64,000 nucleotides of DNA, taken from positions 1 through 64,000 of the forward strand of contig NZ_JAKZLA010000009.1 in NCBI RefSeq assembly GCF_022808775.1. Reading direction: 5' to 3'. Positions 10,724 through 18,641 of this stretch are shown piece after piece. Under the pieces are notes generated by a model. The model did no database searches and was not told where the DNA came from. It was given only the letters and a program-made list of their open reading frames with translations. The stretch comes from Geothrix terrae. GTDB lineage: Bacteria > Acidobacteriota > Holophagae > Holophagales > Holophagaceae. Position numbers and translations under genes: made by a program. The stretch's first letter is position 1. Every line of letters starts with the position of its first letter.

Positions 10724-10891
10724 GCTGGAACTCCGGAGAGAGGGCGGATGCACCGCACAGGACGTTGGATGGAGCCAACCGGGCTTCCGTTCCATCTCCC
10801 AGGATACCCGGGCTAATCCGGCGGGTCAGAACCCCGTAATCCCAGGTGAATCGGCGAGTGCCGAACCCCTTTCCTTCCAAGGAGGCCGCCC

Positions 10892-11239
10892 ATGCGCGCC
10901 GTCATGATCCCGCTGGCCCTGGCGGCCAGCCTCAGTCTTCCTCTGGCCGCGCAGACCGCGCGGTTCCTCAAGGTGGACATCGTCTCCAAATCCTTCCAGC
11001 ACCATGCCAGGCACAAGGACATGGACGGCCCCACCGAGGTGCATGTCCGCATGCCCATCAGCCTGGCGAGCGGCATCCTCGACATGGCCGGACAGGGTGA
11101 GATCAAGATCAACGGAGAGACGAAGAAGGGCATGAAGCCCGAACAGCTCCAGAAGCTGTTGGCCGACGCCAAGCCGGGCGACCTGCTCCTGGAAGTCACC
11201 ACGGACAAGGGCGATCACATCCGCGTCACCATCGAGTAG
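10892..11239 (+). CDS. Small secreted protein of unknown function
   Basis: 115 residues with a signal peptide (MRAVMIPLALAASLSLPLAAQ). The mature part has strands with VHVRMPISLASGILDM and LLLEVTTDKGDHIRVTIE, suggesting a small alpha/beta domain. Similar short exported proteins are common in soil Acidobacteria, but I cannot name a family. AAGGAGG lies 8 bases upstream of the ATG. Intrinsic terminator follows. Confidence 0.7.
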   Translation: MRAVMIPLALAASLSLPLAAQTARFLKVDIVSKSFQHHARHKDMDGPTEVHVRMPISLASGILDMAGQGEIKINGETKKGMKPEQLQKLLADAKPGDLLLEVTTDKGDHIRVTIE

Positions 11240-11263
11240 CCGGGAGCCCCTCCGTGCATCTCA

Positions 11264-11287
11264 AGGCCCCGCCAGGCGGGGCCTCTT
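11264..11287 (+). terminator. Intrinsic terminator
   Basis: GGCCCCG / CGGGGCC hairpin followed by TCTTTGT, 25 bases after the stop of the small secreted protein. Confidence 0.7.
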
Positions 11288-11303
11288 TGTGTCCGCTGGA
11301 GCC

Positions 11304-11370
11304 GTGGAATCGCTGACCGAACTCCGAGTGCGCTATGCCGAGACGGATGCCATGGGCATCGTCCACCACG
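11304..11370 (+). pseudogene. Truncated duplicate of the thioesterase 5' end
   Basis: 11305-11370 is identical over 66 bases to 11472-11537, the first 22 codons of the thioesterase gene, with GTG in place of the ATG. Similarity ends at 11371, where the sequence changes abruptly. The fragment would encode only the active-site opening (ESLTELRVRYAETDAMGIVHH) and then unrelated sequence. Confidence 0.88.
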
Positions 11371-11470
11371 GGGCCCCATCCGCGATCGCAAGCGCAGCGC
11401 CGCGGGAGCGGGAGGACAGCGCGGGGCGCTGTCCGATATGGGGGTAGTCAGAGTGGTGGATAATCCAGCC
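11371..11470. repeat. Spacer with hairpin between the two thioesterase starts
   Basis: About 100 bases, non-coding. It has a perfect 9-bp stem GGACAGCGC/GCGCTGTCC (11414-11422 and 11426-11434) with a GGG loop. GGGGCCCCA (11370-11378) sits at its left border. The last part supplies the leader of the intact gene. Confidence 0.55.
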
Positions 11471-11863
11471 ATGGAATCGCTGACCGAACTCCGAGTGCGC
11501 TATGCCGAGACGGATGCCATGGGCATCGTCCACCACGCGACCTACCCGGTGTGGATGGAGCTGGGCCGCAGCGATTTCCTGCGGGAGCTGGGCCAGAGCT
11601 ATGCGGATTGGGAGGCCCGGGGCGTGCGCCTGGTGGTCAACGAGATCCGCGTCCGCTTCCGCTCGCCGGCGCGCTATGACGAGCTGGTGCAGGTCCACAC
11701 CTTCCTCCGCGAGGCTGGCCGGCGCCGCGTGGTGTTCGGCTACCGCATTCAGCGGGACGGGACGTTGCTGGCCGAGGGCGAGAGCACCCACCTGGTGGCC
11801 GGCTCGGACAACCGGGCCCGGGTGCTTCCGGATGATCTCCTGGAGCTGATTCAGCGCCCCTGA
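11471..11863 (+). CDS. YbgC/FadM-type acyl-CoA thioesterase
   Basis: 130-residue hotdog-fold thioesterase that hydrolyses acyl-CoA. The catalytic motif RVRYAETDAMGIVHHATYPVW (residues ~7-27, Asp in ETD) is exact for the 4HBT/YbgC class. The ATG at 11471 begins the conserved domain. Its leader comes from the spacer after the duplicated 5' fragment, so its native promoter may have been displaced. The 3' end overlaps the convergent GAF gene by 13 bases. Confidence 0.92.
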   Translation: MESLTELRVRYAETDAMGIVHHATYPVWMELGRSDFLRELGQSYADWEARGVRLVVNEIRVRFRSPARYDELVQVHTFLREAGRRRVVFGYRIQRDGTLLAEGESTHLVAGSDNRARVLPDDLLELIQRP

Positions 11864-12504
11864 AGCTCCGTCTGCAGGCACAGGCAATTGGACATCAGGG
11901 CCGCCAGGGCATCCATGACCCCCCGCCGGCTCTCGCTGAAGGCATCGGTCTGGAAGCTCTGGAAGCTCACCAGACCCACAGGCCGCCCGCCCGTTCCCAG
12001 CGGGATGCCGTACCAGGAATGGGGGATGAGGCCCGTGGCCTGTTCCGCGGCGGTCAGCAGGCTTCCGGCCGCCTGCCCCTCCTCCATGGTCCGGATGTAG
12101 ATGGCCCGGTGGCCGGAGAGCACACGTTCGGACAGCCCCGCCCGTTCGGAGAGCCGGCGCGAGGGATGCTGCCGGACGCGCCCGCCTTCGTGGTAGAGCA
12201 CGAAGTCCAGCTGATCGTGGTCCCAATCCGCGAGGGCCACGTAGAAGCAGGCCAGGCCCAGGGGCTTGAAGCAGACCTCCATGAGGGCCTCCCCCAGCTC
12301 GCGGGGGGAAAGGCCGGGGCGAAGGCGCTTCGCGGCGCCCAGGAGGAGATCCCGATCCTCGTCCAGATGCCGCACCAGCTCCTGGGTCTCCTCCATGCGG
12401 TTCCGGAGCGCCCGGTTCTCCTCCTCAAGCTGACGCAGCCGCTCCTCCCGTCCCACCGACGCGAGGTCCCTGGTCTTTCCGCCGAAGAAACCCATGGGGC
12501 ACAC
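11851..12504 (-). CDS. Coiled-coil plus GAF domain protein
   Basis: 217 residues. Residues ~15-55 form a Glu/Arg-rich coiled coil, followed by a GAF-type domain (~60-210, with PLGLACFYVALADWDHDQLDFVLYHEGG and SWYGIPLGTGGRPVGLVSFQS). No output domain is attached, so it probably senses a small ligand and signals through dimer contacts. The start is ambiguous: GTG 12504 is 4 bases from GAAGG, while ATG 12495 lies further away. Confidence 0.75.
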   Translation of the reverse strand: MCPMGFFGGKTRDLASVGREERLRQLEEENRALRNRMEETQELVRHLDEDRDLLLGAAKRLRPGLSPRELGEALMEVCFKPLGLACFYVALADWDHDQLDFVLYHEGGRVRQHPSRRLSERAGLSERVLSGHRAIYIRTMEEGQAAGSLLTAAEQATGLIPHSWYGIPLGTGGRPVGLVSFQSFQTDAFSESRRGVMDALAALMSNCLCLQTELQGR

Positions 12505-12545
12505 GAAGCCTTCAGAAGAACCGATAAAGATGGTTACCTAGTGCC

Positions 12546-13994
12546 ATGAAGATGCGGCGGCCGATCTCCCTTTTCAACACCCTGACCCGAAAGATCGAAC
12601 CCGTGGTGCCTGTGGTGCCTGGGTCACTCTCGTTGTACACCTGCGGTCCCACGGTCTACAACTACGCACATATTGGAAATTTACGGACGTTCCTCTTCCA
12701 GGACCTGCTCAAGCGGACCTTCCAGGCCGCTGGCCATGAGGTCCGCCACTGCATGAACATCACGGATGTCGAAGACAAGATCATCCGGGATTCCCAGGGT
12801 GGCCTGCCCGCGGACGCCTCCAACGAGGCCCGCCACAGGGCCATGACGGCCCTCACCGAGCGCTTCACGGCCATCTTCTTGGAGGACCTGGACACCCTCC
12901 GCATCCGGAAGGCGGACTTCCTGCCCCGGGCCACCGCCTACATCCCCCAGATGATCCGCCTGGTGCAGGACCTCGAAGCCAAGGGCCTGGCCTATGCCCG
13001 TGAAGGCAGCGTCTACTACCGCATCGCCGGCCTGCCCCAGTACGGCTGCCTGGCCCACCTGGACCGGGAGGGCATGCAGGCGGGCGCCTCCGTGGACGCC
13101 GACGAATACGAACGGGACTCCGTCACCGACTTCGTCCTGTGGAAGGCCGCCAAGCCCGGCGAGCCCTCCTGGGACAGCCCCTGGGGGCCCGGCCGGCCCG
13201 GCTGGCACATCGAGTGCTCGGCCATGGGCATGGAGCTGCTGGGCGAGCGGGTGGACATCCACAGCGGGGGCGTTGATCTGATCTTCCCCCACCACGAGAA
13301 CGAGATCGCCCAGAGCGAGGGCTGCCTGGGCCACCGCTGGGTGAACCACTGGGTCCACGGCGAGTTCCTGCTGGTGGAAGGCCAGAAGATGTCCAAGAGC
13401 CTCGGGAACTTCTTCACCCTGCGCGACCTCATCGCCAAGGGCGTGGACCCCATCGCCCTGCGCTACGCCATCCAGAGCAACCACTACCGCAAGGTGCTGA
13501 ACTTCAGCTTCGAGGGCCTGCGCGCCGCCGATAACTCCCTCAAGCGCATCCGGGCCTTCCGCAAGCGCATGGAGGGCGAGGGCCAGGCCGGCGGTGGCCC
13601 CTGGGCGGAAGCCATCGATCCCATGACCCGCCTGGACCAGGCGCGTGAAGCCTTCTGGGCGGCCATGGCCGACGACCTCAACACCCCCGAGGCCCTGGCG
13701 GCCATCTTCACCCTCATCAGCGACTTCAACGCCCAGGACGACCACGTGGCCCTCACCCGTGAGGAGCGCGGCGCCGTGCTGGCCTTCCTAGACGAGGCCG
13801 ATGCCATCTTCGCCGCCTGGCCTCACGAGGAGGCCAGCCTCGACGCCGAGGTGGAGGCGCTCATTGAGGCCCGGAAGGCCGCCAAGGCCGCGAAGAACTG
13901 GGCCGAAGCCGACCGCGTCCGCGACCAGCTCAAGGCCATGGGCATCGTGCTGGAAGACCGCAAGGACGGAACGGTCGGTTGGCGGAAGGGGTAG
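12546..13994 (+). CDS. cysS: Cysteinyl-tRNA synthetase
   Basis: 482-residue class I aminoacyl-tRNA synthetase that charges tRNA-Cys. Zinc-ligand and signature region YTCGPTVYNYAHIGNLRTF with Cys33 and HIGN at 42-45. The GWHIECSAMG and HSGGVDLIFPHHENE zinc and cysteine-recognition motifs are present, and KMSKS is at 281-285. C-terminal DALR-like helices are intact. Length is normal. A strong terminator follows. Confidence 0.98.
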   Translation: MKMRRPISLFNTLTRKIEPVVPVVPGSLSLYTCGPTVYNYAHIGNLRTFLFQDLLKRTFQAAGHEVRHCMNITDVEDKIIRDSQGGLPADASNEARHRAMTALTERFTAIFLEDLDTLRIRKADFLPRATAYIPQMIRLVQDLEAKGLAYAREGSVYYRIAGLPQYGCLAHLDREGMQAGASVDADEYERDSVTDFVLWKAAKPGEPSWDSPWGPGRPGWHIECSAMGMELLGERVDIHSGGVDLIFPHHENEIAQSEGCLGHRWVNHWVHGEFLLVEGQKMSKSLGNFFTLRDLIAKGVDPIALRYAIQSNHYRKVLNFSFEGLRAADNSLKRIRAFRKRMEGEGQAGGGPWAEAIDPMTRLDQAREAFWAAMADDLNTPEALAAIFTLISDFNAQDDHVALTREERGAVLAFLDEADAIFAAWPHEEASLDAEVEALIEARKAAKAAKNWAEADRVRDQLKAMGIVLEDRKDGTVGWRKG

Positions 13995-14004
13995 TCCTTC
14001 CCCA

Positions 14005-14046
14005 CGCAGAAAGGCCCTCGTGCCTGGGCACGAGGGCCTTTCTGCG
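14005..14046. terminator. Bidirectional terminator between cysS and the PstS-like gene
   Basis: Perfect 20-base inverted repeat (CGCAGAAAGGCCCTCGTGCC and its complement) between two convergent genes, with TTTCT on either transcript. It serves both strands. Confidence 0.85.
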
Positions 14047-14054
14047 CGACGGTC

Positions 14055-15053
14055 TCAGCGGCTGAGGCGCTTCAACGCGATCTGGATGAATTCCGGGGGG
14101 CCGGGGAGGAGGCCGGAATCCGCCACGGCGTTCTGGCCCTCCTGGGTCAAGAGGAAGTGGATCACCTCGTTGACGGCGGGTGGGAGGGGCTGGCCGGGGG
14201 TCCGGTTCAGGTAGGCGTAGAAGAGCCGGGGCATGGGGTACTTGCTGGTGGTGACCGCCTCCTGGTTCGGGAAGCGGGCGTCTTCGATGTGGTAGGGCGT
14301 CACCGGCAGCACCTTGTTGGCGAAGTACCAGGAGGCCATGGTGCCGAAGGCGATGCCCGCCCGGTCGGTCATGACCGCCTCGGCCAGCGCCGAGGAATCG
14401 CCGCGTTCCTGGATGCCGGGCCGGTACTCGCCCTTGAGCATGGCCTGGGTGGCGAAGGAGGTGCGGGTGTTCGTCCCCTCGGCCCGCGCATAGGCGACGA
14501 TGGGCATCTTGGCCCACTCCCCCTTGACTCCGAGGTCACCCCAGGTGAGGGCCGGCGCCTTGCCGCCGCCGAGGCGGGTCCGGGAGTAGATGGCGTCCAG
14601 CTGCTCCATGGTGATGGAAGTGATCGGATTGGCCTTGTTGACGAAGACGATGTTCGCGTCCAGGCAGACGGGGATGCGCATGGGCATGTAGCCGAACTTC
14701 GTCTGGAAGGCCTTGGTCTCTTCAGGCGTGAACTCGCGGTCGGCGAGGATGAGCAGGGCGGTGCCGTCCTGGAAGTCCTTGACCGCCTCCTTCGTGAGCT
14801 TCGACCGGTAGATCAGATTGGCTTCGGGATGGAACTTCCGGAAACCGGCGGACCATTCGTCGCCGAGATCCATGAGCTCGTCCGCCCCCGGCAGGTCGAT
14901 GGGGCCTTTCACCGCGGCCTGGGCCTGGTAGCGGGGAATCGAGACGGGCACCTTCGCCCGGGTCTGGGCCGTCTGGGCCTTGAGCCCAGTGAAACAGCAC
15001 ATCCCCAGTGCCACGGCCATGCCCGCGACGAGGTAGGTGTGATTCCCTCTCAT
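14055..15053 (-). CDS. PstS-like phosphate-binding periplasmic protein
   Basis: 332 residues: signal peptide (TYLVAGMAVALGMCCFTGLKAQ), then a PBP-like domain of the phosphate ABC transporter type. Matching stretches are VCLDANIVFVNKANPITSITMEQLDAIYS, GTNTRTSFATQAML and a C-terminal LFYAYLNRTPG...FLLTQEGQNAV. No PstA/B/C genes are adjacent, so it may act as an orphan binding or sensing protein rather than a full transporter part. AAGGGG precedes the ATG. Confidence 0.85.
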   Translation of the reverse strand: MRGNHTYLVAGMAVALGMCCFTGLKAQTAQTRAKVPVSIPRYQAQAAVKGPIDLPGADELMDLGDEWSAGFRKFHPEANLIYRSKLTKEAVKDFQDGTALLILADREFTPEETKAFQTKFGYMPMRIPVCLDANIVFVNKANPITSITMEQLDAIYSRTRLGGGKAPALTWGDLGVKGEWAKMPIVAYARAEGTNTRTSFATQAMLKGEYRPGIQERGDSSALAEAVMTDRAGIAFGTMASWYFANKVLPVTPYHIEDARFPNQEAVTTSKYPMPRLFYAYLNRTPGQPLPPAVNEVIHFLLTQEGQNAVADSGLLPGPPEFIQIALKRLSR

Positions 15054-15365
15054 ATGGACCCCTTGTTGAATCAGGCATTCCGACCGGGATCCCCCCCTGC
15101 CGGTCCCCTGAGTGTTCCCTGGTTAACTACCAATGACCTGGAAAGATGCCGCCATAAATGCCCTTTAGGTCGCCATCGTACACCCGAACCCCAATCCCCC
15201 CGGTCCCCACATGGAAACGTGACCCGGATCACGCCGGAGGCAAAAACGCCCTCCAGGTCTGCATCTACGGAACCGCCCTGGATTCTGTCCTCTGGATCGG
15301 GATCCAGCCTCCGGTAGACTGCTCGTGAATCTGGCGGCCCCGCCCCGCCGGCCCGAGGGATCGCC
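15054..15365. other. Gene-free 312-base divergent region
   Basis: Separates the PstS-like gene (minus) from the tetraheme cytochrome gene (plus), so it must hold both promoters. I see no open frame, no confident sigma-70 pair and no recognisable riboswitch. There are short inverted repeats such as GACCGGGATCC...GGTCCCC near 15080-15110. Confidence 0.5.
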
Positions 15366-15722
15366 ATGGCACTTGCCCGTTGTCTAGCCAGTCTGCTCTG
15401 CGGCCTGCTCATGGCGGCTCCGATGTCGGCCCAGGATCCAGCCACCCACAAGCTGCCGGAGCACCATGCGAAGGCGGGCGTCCACTGCTTCGACTGCCAC
15501 CACGAGGAGAAGCCCACCAAGAAGGCCGTGGCTTCCGATTCGTGCATGACCTGCCACGGCGACTACCCCGCCATGAAGGCCATGACCAAGGACGTGAAGC
15601 CCAACCCCCACGATTCGCACCTGGGCGAGATTCCCTGTACGGAATGCCACCGCCAGCACCAGGCTCCCAAGGTGAAGTGCCTGGAATGCCACGAGGGCAA
15701 GTTCAAGTTCAATATCCGCTGA
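15366..15722 (+). CDS. Secreted tetraheme cytochrome c (c3/c7 type)
   Basis: 118 residues with a signal peptide (cleavage near MSAQD). Four CxxCH heme sites at residues 41-45, 60-64, 91-95 and 105-109, with extra histidines (HKLPEHH, HDSHLG, RQHQ) suited to bis-His ligation. The size and spacing are those of small periplasmic tetraheme cytochromes that shuttle electrons across the periplasm, for example in metal-reducing bacteria. No partner cytochromes are adjacent. Its 3' end overlaps the convergent glycosyltransferase by 14 bases. Confidence 0.93.
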   Translation: MALARCLASLLCGLLMAAPMSAQDPATHKLPEHHAKAGVHCFDCHHEEKPTKKAVASDSCMTCHGDYPAMKAMTKDVKPNPHDSHLGEIPCTECHRQHQAPKVKCLECHEGKFKFNIR

Positions 15723-16713
15723 GGTTTCCCGGCGGTTCCAGGAGGGCTGCGCGCACCACCTCCGGGGCCAGTTCCTCCAGGCACTGGCGCCGCTGGCAAG
15801 CGCGCTCCCGGCACGGGGAGCAGCTGATGCCTGTGCGGAGCACGCGTCCGGCACCCACGGGCAGGCCGGCCACCACGGGGTCGCTGGAGCCGTAGAGGCC
15901 CAGGGCCGGCACGCCCAGGACGACCGCCAGGTGCAGGAGGCCCGTGTCCGGCGCCACCACCCGATCCGCCTGCCGCAGGGCCGCCGCCAGCTGCCAGAAG
16001 CCCAGGCGGGGCAGGGATGGAACTCCTGTCTCTCCAGGCAGCCAGCCGCGGAGGTCCTCCTCCTCGGGGCCCAGGGACCACCGCAGGTCCCACCGGTCCT
16101 TCAGCATCCGGGCGAGGGTGATCCAGTGGCGCAGGGGCCAGCGCTTGATGGCGCCGCGGCGGGAGGCGCCGGGCACCAGCACGGCCCGGGGTCTGGTCCC
16201 TTCCGACCAGGCCTCGCCAGGATCCGGCAGATCCACCGCCTGGAGCACGGGCCTGAAGCGGCCCAGGCCCGGAACGCCCCGGTCCCGCCCGAAGGCCTCG
16301 GCCAGCCCCAGGGCCTGGTCGTACCGGGTCTGACGGCGGAAAGGAAGCGGATGAGTCTGGAGCGATCCCCCGAACTCTTTGGTGACGCCATCGCCCCAGC
16401 GCTCGGGGATGGCCGCCAGCTTCGGGATGAGGGCCGCCTTGAGGATGCCGTGGAAATCCAGGCTGGCTTCGGCATCCCGCACCAGGCCTGCCACGCGCCG
16501 CAGCTCCGGCAGGGCCGACAGGGGGTTCGAGAGACGCTTCCGGCGCACGATCACTGGTTCCAGCCAGGGGAGCGGTTCCAGCAGGAACGCGTGGCGGTCC
16601 TCCACCACGGCCCGGAAGCGCGCTCCGGGGAAGGCCTCCTGGAGGTTGGCCCAGGCCGGCATCACCCGGAGGATGTCGCCGAGGGCGGAGAGGCGGAGCA
16701 GGACCAGATCCAT
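15709..16713 (-). CDS. Glycosyltransferase family 9 (heptosyltransferase-like)
   Basis: 334 residues, GT-B fold. The N-terminus MDLVLLRLSALGDILRVMPAW matches the LPS heptosyltransferase pattern. The C-terminal donor site is present as VLVPGASRRGAIKRWPLRHW and DRVVAPDTGLLHLAVVLGVPALGLYGSSDP. It likely adds a heptose or related sugar to the lipopolysaccharide core. The specific sugar cannot be read from sequence. Confidence 0.92.
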   Translation of the reverse strand: MDLVLLRLSALGDILRVMPAWANLQEAFPGARFRAVVEDRHAFLLEPLPWLEPVIVRRKRLSNPLSALPELRRVAGLVRDAEASLDFHGILKAALIPKLAAIPERWGDGVTKEFGGSLQTHPLPFRRQTRYDQALGLAEAFGRDRGVPGLGRFRPVLQAVDLPDPGEAWSEGTRPRAVLVPGASRRGAIKRWPLRHWITLARMLKDRWDLRWSLGPEEEDLRGWLPGETGVPSLPRLGFWQLAAALRQADRVVAPDTGLLHLAVVLGVPALGLYGSSDPVVAGLPVGAGRVLRTGISCSPCRERACQRRQCLEELAPEVVRAALLEPPGNLSGY

Positions 16714-16751
16714 GTCCCCATGCTACCTGCGGCTTTCGTTACGCTGGTGGC

Positions 16752-17573
16752 ATGAAGCCCTTCGCCATGGACCAGTCCAAGAATCCCCCGGCCCTCAACG
16801 GGTTGGACCGCCTGCTCCGCCGCTTCGGCAGGAGCGCCTACATGGTGGCGGTCCTGCTGATGTACGCCCTCGTCTCCACGGCGCTGGGCCTCGCCTTGGC
16901 GCCGGCCCTGTGGGCCTGGGCCCAGGTCCATCCGGGATTGCAGAGGCTCCCCGGCGTCCTGCCCTGGGTGGCCCAGGGGATTGTCCTGGCCGTCTGCTTC
17001 TTCATCTTCGGCCTGACCCTGCTGGTGGTGGTACCCCTCTACAACTGGCTGCTACCCACCCGGGTGAAGCCCTTCAAGGGCGGCTACTACACCTTGCATG
17101 CGGTGCCCTGGTTCCTCCACAACGGGCTCTTCTACCTGGTGCGCTACACCTTCCTGCCCTTCGTGACCCTCACGCCCTTCGGGGTGTGGTTCCTCAAGGC
17201 CATGGGCATGAAGGTCGGGCGCCATGCCTTCATCAACACGGAATACATCAGCGACCCCCAGCTCATCACCATCGGCGACGACGCGGCCCTCGGCGGCAGC
17301 GTGCGCCTCTGCGCCCATTACGGCGGCGCCGGGAATCTGGTCATCGCCCCCGTAACCGTCGGAAACCGCGCCACCCTCGGCCTGGCCTGCTGTGTCATGG
17401 GCGACGTGGTCATCGGCGACGACGCCACCATCCTGCCCGAGAGCGTGGTGTTGCCGGGAAGCCGGGTGGGGGCGGGGGAGACCTGGGGCGGTGTCCCCGC
17501 GCGGAGGATCGAGCGCGAGGACATGGCGAGGATCAAGGCCGAGATCCGGGGCCTGCCTGAAACCACCAGGTGA
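16752..17573 (+). CDS. Membrane-anchored hexapeptide-repeat acyltransferase
   Basis: 273 residues. Two membrane helices near residues 30-55 and 70-95, a hydrophobic linker, then a left-handed beta-helix (ITIGDDAALGGSVRLC..., VTVGNRATLGLACCVMGDVVIGDDATILPESVVLPG) of the LbH/serine-acetyltransferase class. The layout resembles the C-terminal module of Pls/EpsB-type surface-polymer enzymes. The substrate is unknown. It is divergent from the glycosyltransferase 9 gene with only 38 bases between starts, which suggests an envelope role. Confidence 0.82.
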   Translation: MKPFAMDQSKNPPALNGLDRLLRRFGRSAYMVAVLLMYALVSTALGLALAPALWAWAQVHPGLQRLPGVLPWVAQGIVLAVCFFIFGLTLLVVVPLYNWLLPTRVKPFKGGYYTLHAVPWFLHNGLFYLVRYTFLPFVTLTPFGVWFLKAMGMKVGRHAFINTEYISDPQLITIGDDAALGGSVRLCAHYGGAGNLVIAPVTVGNRATLGLACCVMGDVVIGDDATILPESVVLPGSRVGAGETWGGVPARRIEREDMARIKAEIRGLPETTR

Positions 17574-17718
17574 CACCGCCTGCGGTCTCCGATGCTCACC
17601 GCTCGCCGGGTGCCCGAAGCTTTGGGATAAGCCGAGATAAAAGGCAGGCTAGTCAAAGCTGGACCATGGAACCACAATGGACGTTTTCCCCCGGGGGACG
17701 CCCCCTCAACTTTGGGTC

Positions 17719-18612
17719 ATGCTGATGCGTACATTCGCCCTTCTTCCTGCCCTGCTCCTCCCCGCCGCCCTGATCGCCCAGGCGCCCGCCGCGTCCCTCG
17801 GGGACCGGCTGAAGGCAGAACGCCCGGCCGTGGACAAGCTGGTGGCGGACCTCCAGTACCCCGAGGCCATGAAGCGGGCCGAGAGCCTCCTTCCCGCCAC
17901 CAAGCCCGCGTTCGACAAGACCAACAACCAGACCATGGTCCAGAGTGCCGTGACCTACATGGACCTCGGCCAGGCCTACCGGATGGCCGTGGAGACCGCA
18001 GACGCGGCCGGCTACTGGGAAAAGGCCCTGGAATACGCGAAGACCGCCAAGGCCCTGGCCGTTGAAAGCTACGAGGCGATCAAGGAGCCCTTCGGCCAGA
18101 CCGTCACCTACTACACCCAGGCCGGCGCCCGGGCCAAGCAGGTGCTCGAGGAGAACGACGCCCGCATCAAGGAGCTGAAGGGGAAGAGCGTCCTCGATCC
18201 CGGCGAGCGCCAGGAGCTGGACCTCGCTCTGGGGGTGGAGAAGGAACAGGCGGATGACGCCAAGTGGGTGAAGTTCTTCCAGACCTATCTCGACGTCACC
18301 AAGCGCGAGACCGAGGCCTATGATCCCCTGGTGAAGGTCATGGAGGAGAAGCTCAAGGGCGAGGCCAACCAGGTGGAGGAGTACAAGGCCGGCAAGGGCG
18401 ACAAGCTCAAGTGGGTCGAGGCCGTGGTCTCCAGCCCGGCCTACCTCGAAGCCCAGGGCGACAAGGCTGGCAAGGCGCGCTTCCTGTACCGCCTGTCCGT
18501 CGTGGACCCCGAGAGCAAGAAGGTCCAGCACCAGCTCGACGTCCTGTTCGGGAAGGCCCCGGCCACGCCCGTGAAGCCCGCCAAGCCCGTCAAAAAGGGA
18601 AAGAAGGGCTGA
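17719..18612 (+). CDS. Secreted helical protein of unknown function
   Basis: About 297 residues with a signal peptide (MRTFALLPALLLPAALIAQ). The rest is almost wholly helical and charged (LKGKSVLDPGERQELDLALGVEKEQADD), suggesting a TPR-like or coiled-coil periplasmic protein. It ends in a Lys/Pro tail (PVKPAKPVKKGKKG). Start choice is unsure: 17719 and 17725 both fit the signal peptide, and no clear ribosome site is seen. No family recognised. Confidence 0.65.
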   Translation: MLMRTFALLPALLLPAALIAQAPAASLGDRLKAERPAVDKLVADLQYPEAMKRAESLLPATKPAFDKTNNQTMVQSAVTYMDLGQAYRMAVETADAAGYWEKALEYAKTAKALAVESYEAIKEPFGQTVTYYTQAGARAKQVLEENDARIKELKGKSVLDPGERQELDLALGVEKEQADDAKWVKFFQTYLDVTKRETEAYDPLVKVMEEKLKGEANQVEEYKAGKGDKLKWVEAVVSSPAYLEAQGDKAGKARFLYRLSVVDPESKKVQHQLDVLFGKAPATPVKPAKPVKKGKKG

Positions 18613-18641
18613 ACCCCTCCTGGGCCTTGTACCCTGAGGAC

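Noticed and set aside
15054-15365. c-di-GMP (GEMM) riboswitch upstream of the cytochrome gene
   Set aside because: Expected by analogy with metal reducers, but none of the conserved GEMM blocks could be aligned.
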